Shown: positions 1-9,040 of the stretch, piece by piece
Numbering within the stretch: position 1 is the stretch's first letter
How the letters are laid out: the number at the start of each line of letters is the position of its first letter
DNA from: Spirochaeta lutea
GTDB lineage: Bacteria > Spirochaetota > Spirochaetia > DSM-27196 > Salinispiraceae
Assembly: GCF_000758165.1 (NCBI RefSeq)
Contig: NZ_JNUP01000063.1
Coordinates: 46,522-110,521, forward strand
Length of the DNA stretch: 64,000 bases
Reading direction: 5' to 3'
Made by a program: the position numbers and the translations under genes
The notes under the pieces: model-generated
What the model was told of the DNA's origin: nothing
Database searches by the model: none
What the model saw: only the letters and a program-made list of their open reading frames with translations

Positions 1-1062
1 CCGGATGAAGGCTACCGGGCGCTTTTTGATGCCATGATCCACCCCGTTCTGCTTTTCTCCCCTTGGGGGCAGGTACGATATCAAAACCAGGCAGCCCGGA
101 GGGTCTTTGGATCGGATGCGGATCTGTTTGTAAACGATTCTGGCCAGATTGGCGGCTGGATGGATGATCAGGGTAGACTTCTGGAGCCCGAACGGATGCC
201 CCACCTCCGGGCGGCTCGGGATGGAAATCCGGTGACCAATCAACTCCTAGGTATTCGGCTTGCCGGGGAGCGGGAACCGCGCTGGTTTTCCATGGATGCG
301 GCTCCCGAAGGAAGCACCGGCAGCGGGGTGTTAGCCGTGCTGATGGATGTTACCGAGAGCATTCGAATCACCCAAACCATGAAAGAAACCCTCCGGGAAA
401 AAGACCTGCTCATCCGGGAGGTCCACCATCGGGTTAAAAACAATCTGACAATAATTTCGAGTCTGCTAAACCTTCAGCGGGATCGCTTTGATTCTGAAGA
501 TGTTGAGGGGATTCTCACGGCCCTGGATAAGGCGCGCACCCAGGTAACCTGTATTGCCATGGCACATCAGAGCGCCTTGGAGCCGAAGACCCATGACATG
601 GTGCGGATGCAGGAATTCCTGGAAGGGGTGGTGGCTCAGAATATCGGCGACTACGGGTACACCGGGAGCTGGCGGGTGGATACTGGGGGGCATAGTATTT
701 CCCTGGATCAGGCGGTCCCCTGCGGGTTAATAGTCAACGAGTTGGTATCGAATATCTGTAGGCATAGTGGGGCCGACTCACTCCAGGTGACGGTAGGGAG
801 CTGCCATGCCCATAGGCTCTGCCTTTCGGTCCGGGATAACCGGGGATCCCTGGATGTTCGGGTGCTGGATACCCTCACCCGAGGGACTGAAGGCCGGGGG
901 TCCTCCGCCGCTGATGGGAGCGCTACCGGTCCCCTGGGTCTGGGGTTGACTGTGGTGGCTCTTCTGGCAGGACAGCTCCAGGGCACCATGGTCTGGGATG
1001 TACGACCGGACTCCTATACCGAATGCCGGATTGAGTTTCCCTGCGGGAGTGAACAGGAATGA
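1..1062 (+). CDS. PAS-HisKA_2 sensor histidine kinase (5' end outside window)
   Basis: The reading frame is open to the first base, so the gene is 5'-truncated by the window; the first Met inside it is at 34. The visible part starts in a PAS-like domain, followed about 130 residues after that Met by a phosphoacceptor block with the HHRVKNN signature of HisKA_2 kinases (PdtaS type). A HATPase region follows, with an N-box around NELVSN. The G1 box is degenerate (RDNRG rather than DxGxG), so ATP binding may be weak or atypical. No membrane segment is visible, which suggests a cytoplasmic sensor, although the missing N-terminus could change that. The stop overlaps the next start as ATGA, implying translational coupling with the receiver-kinase downstream. 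Confidence 0.88.
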   Translation, partial: PDEGYRALFDAMIHPVLLFSPWGQVRYQNQAARRVFGSDADLFVNDSGQIGGWMDDQGRLLEPERMPHLRAARDGNPVTNQLLGIRLAGEREPRWFSMDAAPEGSTGSGVLAVLMDVTESIRITQTMKETLREKDLLIREVHHRVKNNLTIISSLLNLQRDRFDSEDVEGILTALDKARTQVTCIAMAHQSALEPKTHDMVRMQEFLEGVVAQNIGDYGYTGSWRVDTGGHSISLDQAVPCGLIVNELVSNICRHSGADSLQVTVGSCHAHRLCLSVRDNRGSLDVRVLDTLTRGTEGRGSSAADGSATGPLGLGLTVVALLAGQLQGTMVWDVRPDSYTECRIEFPCGSEQE

Positions 1063-2387
1063 GACAATCCACGGTTTTAATTGTGGAGGATGATGCAATT
1101 TCCTCCTTTGCCCTAGAGCAAACCCTGGAGAAAGCGGGGTTTTCGGCCTCCTCGGTACTCAGTGGCGAGGCTTGTCTGGATCTATTGCGCCGGGGTGTCA
1201 TTCCCGATGTGATTCTCATGGACATACATCTCGGAACCGGCCGTATGGACGGTCTTGAAACCACCCGGCAGCTCCACGACATTGTAGACGTCCCGGTGGT
1301 ACTGCATACAGCCTATGCCGATCCGGAAACCCTGCGCAGATCCCGGGATATGACAAAATACGGGTATGTGCATAAGATTCCCGGAAACGGCGCCATGGTT
1401 GTGGCCGGCATCGAACTGGCACTGAAGCTCTTTCGGGCGGAGCGGGAGCTCCTCCGGCGGGAACAGATGTACCGGGAGCTTTCCGGGCATATTCAACAGC
1501 TCCGGGAAGACCAGGAGCAGAAGATCGCCCGGGAGATCCACGACGATCTCGGACAGTCTCTGACGGCCCTGAAAATGAACCTCACCATGCTGGACCAGGA
1601 GATTCTGCCCCGGGGCGCCCGGGAGATTCTGGATGAGATGGCCCTGGTACTGGACGGTACGATCCGAAAGGTTCGATCCATTATCGAGATTCTGCGTCCT
1701 CCTCTTTTGGATTCCGGATCGCTCTGCGAGGCCCTGGAATGGTACTGCAGGCAGTTTTCCGACACCTTCCGGGTGAGGGTACGGTGGATCTGCGATACCT
1801 TCCAGGAATCTCCCCAGCCCCCCCGGGACACAGCCCTGGCATTGTTCCGGATTGCCCAGGAATCCATGACCAATGGGGTAACCCACGGGAAGGCGAAATC
1901 CATTGAGGTAGAAATGGCCTACAGTCCCCTGCCTGAACCCATGCTTCTGCTCCAGGTTCAGGATGACGGAAGGGGCTTCTCCTTGGCTGAGGGGGGCTGG
2001 CAGGCCAAGCGTCCCGGACCACTCTACGAGCTTCGGCCGAAACCCCGGAAATACCATCCGCCCCAGGAGCATTTCCGGGGAGCGGGACCGCATTCAGCCA
2101 GGCCAGGGGGCTCGGCTCCAGGCGGCGCGGCTGGTCGGGGCTCGGGGTTCGGGGAGGAAGCCGTTGCTTCCGAAATCCCGGGGTCTTCATCCAGGGGGCG
2201 GCGGAGCAACGAAGGGACAGTATCAGAACCGAGGTCATCCCGGCGGTCCTTCGGCATCATCGGGATGGAAGAGCGCGCCTTACAGCTGGGCGGCTGGTTT
2301 ATCCTGGATACCGCCCCCCGGGTGGGAACCCGGGTTGTAGCAGGAATTCCCTGGAGCCCTGCCGGGGACCGAAGGAGCAGTACATGA
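1059..2387 (+). CDS. Receiver domain fused to a HisKA_3 (NarL-type) histidine kinase, with an insertion in the ATPase domain
   Basis: Residues 1-125 form a receiver domain (acidic pair D11/D12, phosphoacceptor D55, Lys near 106). A coiled linker leads to a HisKA_3 motif (REIHDDLGQS, H161) typical of kinases that phosphorylate LuxR-type regulators, then a HATPase_c domain with N-box near 265 and G1 (DDGRG) near 302. The G2 segment (GIIGMEERALQLGG) comes only at about residue 398. The intervening roughly 85 residues are Arg/Pro/Gly-rich and match nothing I know; in this family the gap is usually 10-20 residues. The gene overlaps both neighbours by 4 bp. The regulator at 2384 is the obvious phosphotransfer partner. 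The insertion may impair the ATPase or be tolerated as a surface loop. Confidence 0.85.
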   Translation: MRQSTVLIVEDDAISSFALEQTLEKAGFSASSVLSGEACLDLLRRGVIPDVILMDIHLGTGRMDGLETTRQLHDIVDVPVVLHTAYADPETLRRSRDMTKYGYVHKIPGNGAMVVAGIELALKLFRAERELLRREQMYRELSGHIQQLREDQEQKIAREIHDDLGQSLTALKMNLTMLDQEILPRGAREILDEMALVLDGTIRKVRSIIEILRPPLLDSGSLCEALEWYCRQFSDTFRVRVRWICDTFQESPQPPRDTALALFRIAQESMTNGVTHGKAKSIEVEMAYSPLPEPMLLLQVQDDGRGFSLAEGGWQAKRPGPLYELRPKPRKYHPPQEHFRGAGPHSARPGGSAPGGAAGRGSGFGEEAVASEIPGSSSRGRRSNEGTVSEPRSSRRSFGIIGMEERALQLGGWFILDTAPRVGTRVVAGIPWSPAGDRRSST

Positions 2388-3013
2388 TCCGGGTATGTAT
2401 CGGAGACGACCACGAACTTATCCGGGAAGGATTCAAGCGCCTGATCGACCGGGAACCGGATATGGAGTGCTGCGCCGAAGCGGCGGATGGAGCATCCGTA
2501 CTCCGACTGCTGAGCCGAATTGAAGCGGATGTTCTGGTTCTGGATCTAAACCTGCCGGATCGGCCGGGTTTGGAGGTGCTGAAGGATATTCAAGTTCAGG
2601 ATCCGGCCCTGGGGGTACTGGTTCTGAGTTTTCATCCTGAGGAACAGTATGCCCGGCGATGTATGAAGGCCGGAGCCCGGGGATATTTGTCTAAGGACCG
2701 TGCCGGGGGGGAGCTGATCCAGGCTATCCGGTGTCTTGCCCGGGGAGAACGCTATCTCAGTCCTGAAGCGGCCCGCAGCCTGGCGTATGAAGACCTGGGA
2801 GGCGCTGAGGGTCCCCCCCATACCCGGCTCAGCGACCGGGAGTTTGAGCTCATGGTATTGTTCGCCGGAGGCCAAAATCTGCGTCAGGCATCGGAATCCC
2901 TTGGTTTAAGCATCAACACCGTCAGTTCCTACAAAAGCAGGCTCTGGAAGAAGATGGGTTTCACCAGTAACGCTGAGCTGATCCGCTACGTGGTTTCCCA
3001 GGGGCTGCTGTAG
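2384..3013 (+). CDS. NarL/FixJ-type response regulator (receiver plus LuxR HTH)
   Basis: A 209-residue two-domain regulator. The receiver occupies residues 1-120, with acidic D8/D9 and phosphoacceptor D54 in the segment LVLDLNLPDRPG. A LuxR-type helix-turn-helix lies at about 145-205 and contains the usual SINTVSSYKSRLWKKMG recognition segment. The start overlaps the upstream HisKA_3 kinase stop by 4 bp (ATGA), so the pair is almost certainly co-translated and forms a NarX/NarL-like system. Target genes cannot be read from the sequence. A hairpin with a T-run follows about 80 bp after the stop. Confidence 0.93.
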   Translation: MIRVCIGDDHELIREGFKRLIDREPDMECCAEAADGASVLRLLSRIEADVLVLDLNLPDRPGLEVLKDIQVQDPALGVLVLSFHPEEQYARRCMKAGARGYLSKDRAGGELIQAIRCLARGERYLSPEAARSLAYEDLGGAEGPPHTRLSDREFELMVLFAGGQNLRQASESLGLSINTVSSYKSRLWKKMGFTSNAELIRYVVSQGLL

Positions 3014-3091
3014 AACCATTCCGTGGAGTGGACAGGGGCTGTTTGGGAGAAGCGGTTCAGCTGGTGCCGTCAGTTCAGCGGGGCACCTACC

Positions 3092-3119
3092 AATGCCGCG
3101 AAAATTGCGGCACGTTTTT
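3092..3119 (+). terminator. Probable intrinsic terminator with an alternative pairing partner
   Basis: TGCCGC (3094-3099) pairs with GCGGCA (3107-3112) around a 7-nt loop and is followed by CGTTTTT, a short Rho-independent terminator after the NarL-type regulator. The first arm can instead pair over 10 bp (TGCCGCGAAA, 3094-3103) with TTTCGCGGCA (3126-3135), which would exclude the terminator hairpin. The rest of the 3014-3168 gap shows no gene. Confidence 0.6.
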
Positions 3120-3168
3120 GCAAGGTTTCGCGGCAGCAAAATTCCTCTGAAGACATAACACTTGGATT

Positions 3169-3573
3169 ATGAAGGTACTCATTGCCGACGATTCAGGAAT
3201 GCTCCGCCACCATTTGTCGAAGCTTATCAGCCCCATCCCGGGGATATCTCGGATTGATGAGTCCCACAGCCTGTTCAGTACCCTCCAGCAGCTCCAGGTT
3301 GAGCAGCCCCAGGTCCTGATACTGGACCTTCAGTTGGGTGACGGTTCGGGTTTCCAGGTGTTGGAATTTTTGAAGAGTCGGGAAAACCGGCCCAAGGTGA
3401 TCGTCTTTACTAATTTCCCCAGCGACCATAACCGGGCCCGGTGTCTAAAACTCGGGGCGGATATGCTCCTGGATAAATCCTTCGACCATAAGAGACTGGT
3501 TCAGGTTCTGCGGGAATACGCGCAGTCCCCTGAATCTCAAAATAAAGGAGTTGACCATGTTCAAGAATCTTAA
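3169..3573 (+). CDS. CheY-like single-domain response regulator
   Basis: A stand-alone receiver domain of 134 residues with the acidic pair D7/D8, phosphoacceptor D53 ([12 protein letters not shown]), a Thr at the switch position (VFTNFP) and a conserved Lys near 105 (LDKSF). It has no output domain, so it should act by protein-protein contact, as CheY does on the flagellar motor or as a phosphate sink. Its last 17 bp overlap the start of the chemoreceptor at 3557, and CheW follows, so a chemotaxis role is likely. No strong Shine-Dalgarno precedes the ATG at 3169. Its expression may depend on readthrough of the hairpin region upstream. Confidence 0.88.
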   Translation: MKVLIADDSGMLRHHLSKLISPIPGISRIDESHSLFSTLQQLQVEQPQVLILDLQLGDGSGFQVLEFLKSRENRPKVIVFTNFPSDHNRARCLKLGADMLLDKSFDHKRLVQVLREYAQSPESQNKGVDHVQES

Positions 3574-5899
3574 ACTCGGCGCCAAGATGGCCCTCGGCTT
3601 TGGGTTAGTAATCCTTCTGGTAATTGTTGTAGGAGGTTTAGCCATCATCAACATGCTGCAAATTCAGGGTGATTCCATTGCCTTGGACGAACAGTACATT
3701 CCCGAGGTGGACCTGGCGTCAGCCATACAGCGGGACGCCTTGCAGACCATGTACGCCATGCGGGGTTACTCATACAGCTTCGATTCCAGTTTCTATGATG
3801 ATAATCTGACCTATTCAGCCCAGTTGAAATCTGGGATTGACCAAGCGGCGGCCCTGGTGGCAGCCTTCCCCAACCTGAAGCAGTTGGAGGCGGGCATCTC
3901 TACATTGCGCAGTAATACCTCTGCCTATGAGGGGTATGCCGTTCAGACGAAGACGGCAGTAGAGAACATACTATCGGCTCGTGAGAGGACCGATGTAGCT
4001 GCAAAGAATTTTCTGGATGCGGCCCAGGAATATTTAACCTCCCAAAGTACGGCCATGGATCAAGATATCCGTGGAAACACCAGTGAAGCTGATTTAAACG
4101 AGCGGCTTAATAAGATTGTGTGGATGAGTAGCATTATCGATACCACGAATAATATTCGGGTAGCGAACTTCAGGGCCCAGGTCACAAGTGAATTTTCCAT
4201 TATGGAGGATGCGATTGGGGAGTTTCCGGGTATTTATGCTCAACTTGAAACAATCCGTGGTATCACACGACAGCAGATTGATTTGGATCGTCTCACAACC
4301 GTGCGAAGCGCCACCCAAAACTACGAACAGGCCATGCGAGACATTCTGGCTGCCTCGAGAAATCTAGAAAATCTCAATACTCTGCGTATTGACACCGGTA
4401 ATACCGTGGTCGATGCAGCACAGGAGGTAGCGGAGGCGGGATTAAGCCGTACTGTCGAAGTAGCCCAAATTGCAGTTGACCGCGTGACCACCAGCATTAC
4501 TGCCATCATCATCGGTCTTGTGATCGCCCTGGTCCTCGCCTTGGTTATCGCCGTGGGGTTAACCAGGATGATAACCCGTGCATTGGGCAAGGGGGTTACC
4601 TACGCCCTGGCGATCGCCGAGGGCGATATGACCAGGAACTTGGATGTGTATCAGAAGGATGAGATCGGTCAGCTGGCGGAGGCCCTGCGCACCATGACCG
4701 AACGGATTACCGGGGTTGTCCGGGATGTTCAGGGATCGGCGAATACCGTGAGCCAGAGCAGCCAGGAAATGAGCTATTCGGCTCAGCAGGTTGCTTCCGG
4801 TGCAACAGAGCAGGCCTCATCCACCGAGGAGGTGAGCGCCTCCATGGAAGAGATGGGGGCAAATATCGCCCAGAACGCCGAGAATGCCCAGCAAACCGAT
4901 GTCATGTCCCGCCAGGTGGCGGTAAACGCTGAAAAGGGCGGCCAGGCAGTGGAAGAAACGGTGATTGCTATGCGTCAGATCGCAGAAAAGATCGTCATCA
5001 TCGAGGATATTGCCCGGAATACCAATCTCCTGGCATTGAATGCCGCCATTGAGGCCGCCCGGGCGGGGGAACAGGGCAAGGGGTTTGCCGTAGTTGCCAG
5101 CGAGGTCAGAAAGCTGGCTGAGCGGAGTCAGAAGGCAGCCGGCGAGATTTCCGAGCTTTCGAAGAAAAGCGTGGATGTGGCCGAGCAAGCCGGCCAGATG
5201 ATCTCCGGGATCGTTCCGGATATCAGGAAAACCGCAGAGCTCATTCAGGAGATCTCCGCCGCCAGCAAGGAACAGAATTCCGGGGTTACCCAAATAAACT
5301 CTGCCCTGAGCCAGCTGGACCAGGTTATCCAGCAGAATGCCTCCTTCTCGGAAGAGATGGCAGCCACCGCCGAGGGCTTGGCGGGCCAGGCGGAACAGCT
5401 CCAGGATGTGATCTCCTTCTTCAAGATAACTCGTGCTCAAAGCGGATCAACCCGGCTGCTCACCGACGCCAGGACCCAGAACCAGGCCGGCACATCGAGG
5501 ACCCCAGCCTACGCCCTCTCCGACGATCATGGAATCCAGAGGGCAGTCGGATCGGGGAAAACCGGCGGGTCTAAAACCCAGGCCTCGGGAGGCTCCAAGG
5601 CCAAACCGCCTGCCGGAGAATCCCAGCCTCAGAACCCAGCAGCCCTGGGCCGGGAGGAGCATCAATCCTCCGATGCTGAACAGAAACGGGCCGACAGGCC
5701 CCGGACCAAATCGGAATCCCGGCCGGTCCAGGGGACCAAGAACCAGTCCAAGGCTCAGGGCAGCCAGGACAGCCCCCGGAAGGGGGCCTCACCGGCGCCA
5801 GCCCCGAAAAAACAGGTACCCGATAGGGGAACAGGCATCCACCTAGACCTGCCCAGCGGCCAGACCGAAGAGTATGATCTGGACATAGAGGAGTTTTAG
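3557..5899 (+). CDS. Methyl-accepting chemotaxis protein with long Pro/Lys-rich C-terminal tail
   Basis: I take the ATG at 3557, which has AAAGGAG 6 bp upstream, over the TTG at 3551. TM1 is at about residues 11-34, then a roughly 275-residue extracytoplasmic region resembling the four-helix-bundle MCP sensor, TM2 at about 312-336, HAMP to about 390, and the signalling domain with its hairpin tip ([20 protein letters not shown]) near 490. The core ends around residue 630. The last 150 residues are low complexity, rich in Pro, Lys, Gly, Ser and Gln, and end in the acidic EYDLDIEEF. Tails of this kind can carry a terminal CheR/CheB-docking pentapeptide; here the usual aromatic is Ile (DIEEF), so docking is only a suggestion. 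CheW follows after 1 bp. Confidence 0.95.
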   Translation: MFKNLKLGAKMALGFGLVILLVIVVGGLAIINMLQIQGDSIALDEQYIPEVDLASAIQRDALQTMYAMRGYSYSFDSSFYDDNLTYSAQLKSGIDQAAALVAAFPNLKQLEAGISTLRSNTSAYEGYAVQTKTAVENILSARERTDVAAKNFLDAAQEYLTSQSTAMDQDIRGNTSEADLNERLNKIVWMSSIIDTTNNIRVANFRAQVTSEFSIMEDAIGEFPGIYAQLETIRGITRQQIDLDRLTTVRSATQNYEQAMRDILAASRNLENLNTLRIDTGNTVVDAAQEVAEAGLSRTVEVAQIAVDRVTTSITAIIIGLVIALVLALVIAVGLTRMITRALGKGVTYALAIAEGDMTRNLDVYQKDEIGQLAEALRTMTERITGVVRDVQGSANTVSQSSQEMSYSAQQVASGATEQASSTEEVSASMEEMGANIAQNAENAQQTDVMSRQVAVNAEKGGQAVEETVIAMRQIAEKIVIIEDIARNTNLLALNAAIEAARAGEQGKGFAVVASEVRKLAERSQKAAGEISELSKKSVDVAEQAGQMISGIVPDIRKTAELIQEISAASKEQNSGVTQINSALSQLDQVIQQNASFSEEMAATAEGLAGQAEQLQDVISFFKITRAQSGSTRLLTDARTQNQAGTSRTPAYALSDDHGIQRAVGSGKTGGSKTQASGGSKAKPPAGESQPQNPAALGREEHQSSDAEQKRADRPRTKSESRPVQGTKNQSKAQGSQDSPRKGASPAPAPKKQVPDRGTGIHLDLPSGQTEEYDLDIEEF

Positions 5900-5900
5900 A

Positions 5901-6395
5901 ATGAACGACCAAAGCCAATACCTGACCTTTACCCTGGATGGAGATGAATACGCGGTGGAGGTTACCCAGGTGCGAGAAGTCCTGGAGATGACAGAGCTCA
6001 CAAAGATTCCCCGGATGCCTGGATGGATGAAGGGGGTAATCAATATCCGGGGAAGCGTTGTGCCGGTAGTGGACCTGCGAACCCGGTTCGGCATGCCCGA
6101 GATTCAGCTGACCATGGACTCCCGGATTGTTGTCATGGACATCCAGGCGGGGGAAGACCAGCTGGTGCTGGGGTGCCTGGCGGACTCCGTTCAGGAGGTG
6201 ATAACCCTGCCCGGGGAGCAGATTGACCCGCCTCCCCGGATGGGAACCCGGTTGGACAGCGATTTCATTACCGGAGTTGGTAAGAGGGATGATCAGTTTA
6301 TCATACTTCTCAATATGAGCCGGGTTTTTACCCAGGATGATTACCTGGAGCTGGGGCAGACCAAGGCCGGTTCCCAGACTGTACCTGCCTCCTAG
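5901..6395 (+). CDS. cheW: CheW chemotaxis coupling protein
   Basis: A 164-residue CheW-like SH3-type beta-barrel that links chemoreceptors to the CheA kinase. Recognisable segments are the N-terminal strand QYLTFTLDGDEYAVEVTQV, the region TKIPRMPGWMKGVINIRGSVVPVVDLR (shortened here to its core MKGVINIRG and VPVVDLR), and a C-terminal region with the GVGKRDDQFIILLNM strand. It lies 1 bp after the chemoreceptor stop and is presumably co-transcribed with it. The dedicated pairing with the adjacent receptor suggests a receptor-specific CheW. No CheA gene is in the window except the CheA-like ATPase at 12077. Confidence 0.95.
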   Translation: MNDQSQYLTFTLDGDEYAVEVTQVREVLEMTELTKIPRMPGWMKGVINIRGSVVPVVDLRTRFGMPEIQLTMDSRIVVMDIQAGEDQLVLGCLADSVQEVITLPGEQIDPPPRMGTRLDSDFITGVGKRDDQFIILLNMSRVFTQDDYLELGQTKAGSQTVPAS

Positions 6396-6401
6396 ACCCC
6401 A

Positions 6402-6511
6402 CCCGGGTACGGCCATTATGGATGTGCATCAACACCCGAGGCTGCTGGTTGCAAGACCAGGGTTGGGGTGGCCGCCGCCCTCCTCCGCATTGAATAATGG
6501 CCCTGCCCGGG
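6402..6511. repeat. Long imperfect hairpin between cheW and the beta-lactamase-like gene
   Basis: Bases 6402-6419 pair with 6494-6511: 16 Watson-Crick pairs, one G-U and one mismatch, a closing stem far longer than a simple terminator. The 74-nt interior contains CTGGT/ACCAG (loop TGCAAG) flanked by further CAACACCC/GGGTTGG complementarity, giving a branched fold. There is no T-run on the plus strand. It ends 28 bp before the hydrolase ATG, so it may be a 5'-UTR element, a processed RNA or a small non-autonomous element. Confidence 0.55.
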
Positions 6512-6539
6512 GGTACACTAGTTCCGACAGGAGTAGCGG

Positions 6540-7910
6540 ATGAATACACGGATTTGGTTAGTCGGACTGGTGGCGCTCGGTCTGAGCGCGGGGCTTGCCC
6601 ACCCTGTTTCGGGGCAAACTGATGATAGCCGGGAGGTTCCCATGGTAGAGCAGATGGCTCGCAGGGTTGCAGCTTCGTTTCTGGGACAGGGTGATTCCGA
6701 TACCCCCGCCCCATCAAGCGGCGGGGATGGAAGGGTTGAAGCACCGGAACCGGTGAACCCCGGGGACTTTCATCCCGATTTTCTAGTCCAAGTTCCCTTT
6801 ACCCAAATTCAAGCAATCTTCGGTCAGTACGGAAGTCAACTCGGCCGGGTGGACCGTCTGGAGGTAACCCGGCTGCGGAACACAGAATTGGGGGATTTCG
6901 CCCTGTTCTTCAGCCAGGGATTCAAGGTTCCCATGGTTCTGGGTATCGCGGCCCCGGAGGATCCCCGCATCACAACCCTGTGGCTGGGTAATCCCGCTCC
7001 GGTAGCCAGCGGAATACAGGAGATTGTAGATGATGTCGCCGCCCTGGAGGGAAATACGAGCCTGATAGTGACCGCCCACCCCGGAGGAGAACCGGTGACC
7101 GCCCTGAATGCCGGGGAGGTATTGAATATCGGGTCCACCATGAAGCTCTTTATCCTCAGCGCCCTGGCCGACCGAATACACCGGGGCCAGGCCTCATGGG
7201 AAGACATTGTGGAACTCCGGCCCAAGCACCGCTCCCTTCCCTCGGGGTTTCTGCACACATGGTCCGAAGGAGCCCCCTTCACCCTCTACAGCCTGGCCGG
7301 GCTGATGATCAGTCAAAGCGATAACACCGCCACGGATATCCTCCTGGATTACCTTGGCCCCGAGGCTGTAGAAGAATACGCCATGACTCACTACGGAGTA
7401 ACCGAAGCCAGCCTACCCATCCTGAGCACCCGGCAGCTATTCCAGCTAAAGGCGGATCACCGGGCCAGGGAGCGCTTCAAGGCAGCACCGACGGCAGCCC
7501 AGCGGAGACAGATAGCATCCCAGCTTGGGGGAGAGCTGCCTGATGCGTCGTCCATCTTTCCCGGGGGACGTCCCGTGGATGTGGGCTCTACGGGGTACCT
7601 GGGTACTACCGCATCCCTCCAGGCGGTTATGACTGATCTCTGGCTGGAGAATGAGGATGAACGGGTCCGGGAGATTTTATCTATCAACCCCGGGATCGCC
7701 TTGGATGAGCAGCGGGTTGCCCGGATAGGGTATAAGGGGGGATCCGAGCCCGGGGCAATAAACATGACCCTGGGGGTGGAAGCCAAGAATGGCCGCACCT
7801 ACATCATCAGTGCGACCTGGAACAATCCCTCCCAGGGGCTCAATGAAAGCCGGTTCGTGGGACTGATCCAGGGCCTGGTGGATGTGCTTAGCGCAGTTGA
7901 ATCACCCTAA
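6540..7910 (+). CDS. Exported class A beta-lactamase-like serine hydrolase
   Basis: The N-terminus (MNTRIWLVGLVALGLSAG, ending ...PVSGQ) is a signal peptide, so the enzyme should be periplasmic. A poorly conserved domain of about 110 residues (about 60-170) comes first, like the small N-terminal domain of ORF12-type or Cpe-like serine hydrolases. The class A fold then shows the three penicillin-recognising motifs: S-T-M-K with nucleophile S199, S260-D261-N262, and K399-G400-G401. I see no clear class A omega-loop ExxLN, so a true beta-lactamase activity is uncertain; a DD-peptidase-like or esterase role is possible. At 456 residues it is longer than the usual 290-residue class A enzyme. The gene is monocistronic and converges with the MscS gene. 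Confidence 0.85.
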   Translation: MNTRIWLVGLVALGLSAGLAHPVSGQTDDSREVPMVEQMARRVAASFLGQGDSDTPAPSSGGDGRVEAPEPVNPGDFHPDFLVQVPFTQIQAIFGQYGSQLGRVDRLEVTRLRNTELGDFALFFSQGFKVPMVLGIAAPEDPRITTLWLGNPAPVASGIQEIVDDVAALEGNTSLIVTAHPGGEPVTALNAGEVLNIGSTMKLFILSALADRIHRGQASWEDIVELRPKHRSLPSGFLHTWSEGAPFTLYSLAGLMISQSDNTATDILLDYLGPEAVEEYAMTHYGVTEASLPILSTRQLFQLKADHRARERFKAAPTAAQRRQIASQLGGELPDASSIFPGGRPVDVGSTGYLGTTASLQAVMTDLWLENEDERVREILSINPGIALDEQRVARIGYKGGSEPGAINMTLGVEAKNGRTYIISATWNNPSQGLNESRFVGLIQGLVDVLSAVESP

Positions 7911-7922
7911 CAACACCTGCTC

Positions 7923-9029
7923 CTATTGCTGCAGGTGAACCGTTCTGGTGGGGAAGGCGAACTCCACGTTCAGGGTCCGGCAGGCCTCCAGAAGTTTTAG
8001 ATTGATCTCCTGCTGGATGTCCATGTACTGGGCGTAGTCCGGAACCTCGACGTAGTACACGGTTTCGAAGTCCAGGGATGAACCGGCGAACCGGGCGAAG
8101 TGGCAGCGGTCGAAGCTGGCCTGGGGAATATCGTCGATAATGCTCTTGAGGGTTTTAGGGAGCTGCTCCAGGCGGTCCTTCGGGGTGCTGTACTCAACCC
8201 CGAAGGTGAAAACGATCCTCCGGCGTTTCATCTTCTTGAAGTTATGCACCTGGGTCTTGGTCAGGTCGGAGTTGGAAACCACCAATTCTTCCCCGGCCAG
8301 GGTGAGGATCCTGGTGGTTTTGATGCCCACCTTTTGCACGGTTCCCATTTTATCCCCGAACAGAATGAAATCTCCCACCTCGAAGGGGCGGTCGATGAGG
8401 ATGACAAAGTAGTTAAACAGGTCTCCCAGAATACCCTGGGCAGCGATGGCTACGGCGATTCCCGAAACACCCAGTCCGGCAACGATGGCTGAGATGTTGA
8501 ATCCCAGATTATCCAGAACAAAGATGAACCCCAGGCTCCAGATGAGCAGGGACAGGATTGCCCTGAGGGGCTTTAACCGGTTCGCTTCCTCCGGACCCCG
8601 GCGTTCCAGATACCGGCTCAGGACATTGCCCGCAGCAGCTACCAGGAGTCGCAGAACCAGAAATGCCGCAAGGAGGCCCAGACCAACCCGGATTCCCCCT
8701 TCAAGATCCTGGGGCAGGGTCAGCCTGGTGAGGGCGGCATAGATCAGACCGATGACAGCCAGGGGCCGGATGAGCCCCAGGGCTATCCCGGCCATGGAAC
8801 CCAGCCCACTGTCATGGTTTTTTGGGGACTGTTTTATTGCCCATGAGAGCGCCCAAAGCACCAAGAGGCCGCCTAAAACCAGGCCGGCGGAAAGCAGATA
8901 GTCTAAAACGCTGTTATTAAAGAATTCCCGGGTGAGTACTGTGTTATCCATGGTAGTAGAAATACTGTTGCTGCTGGAAAAAGTCAAATCTTCCCGGGAA
9001 GCCGTAGAGAGTTCTTGGATCGTGCGCAC
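7923..9029 (-). CDS. MscS-family mechanosensitive channel
   Basis: Three to four N-terminal membrane segments precede the MscS pore helix and vestibule domain. The GLGVSGIAVAIAAQGILGD segment is the Ala/Gly-rich TM3 of the family, followed by the beta domain (FEVGDFILFGDKMGTVQKVG). MscS channels release solutes on hypo-osmotic shock. The frame opens with a GTG at 9029, 11 bp after the upstream synthetase stop, but a better-looking start is ATG at 8951 (MDNTVLTREF), directly before the first membrane segment. Neither has a clear Shine-Dalgarno. It is co-oriented with, and closely follows, the RelA/SpoT-type gene, so co-transcription is likely. Confidence 0.93.
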   Translation of the reverse strand: MRTIQELSTASREDLTFSSSNSISTTMDNTVLTREFFNNSVLDYLLSAGLVLGGLLVLWALSWAIKQSPKNHDSGLGSMAGIALGLIRPLAVIGLIYAALTRLTLPQDLEGGIRVGLGLLAAFLVLRLLVAAAGNVLSRYLERRGPEEANRLKPLRAILSLLIWSLGFIFVLDNLGFNISAIVAGLGVSGIAVAIAAQGILGDLFNYFVILIDRPFEVGDFILFGDKMGTVQKVGIKTTRILTLAGEELVVSNSDLTKTQVHNFKKMKRRRIVFTFGVEYSTPKDRLEQLPKTLKSIIDDIPQASFDRCHFARFAGSSLDFETVYYVEVPDYAQYMDIQQEINLKLLEACRTLNVEFAFPTRTVHLQQ

Positions 9030-9040
9030 TAAGATAGTTG

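Noticed and set aside
1182-2093. A 303-residue open frame on the minus strand inside the receiver-kinase gene
   Set aside because: The plus-strand frame encodes clear receiver and HisKA_3 domains; the antisense frame has no recognisable motif and is typical of high-GC shadow frames.
9022-9029. GTGCGCAC near the mscS start, similar to the end of the 105-bp element
   Set aside because: Only 8-9 bp are shared and no second inverted end or interior block is present nearby.
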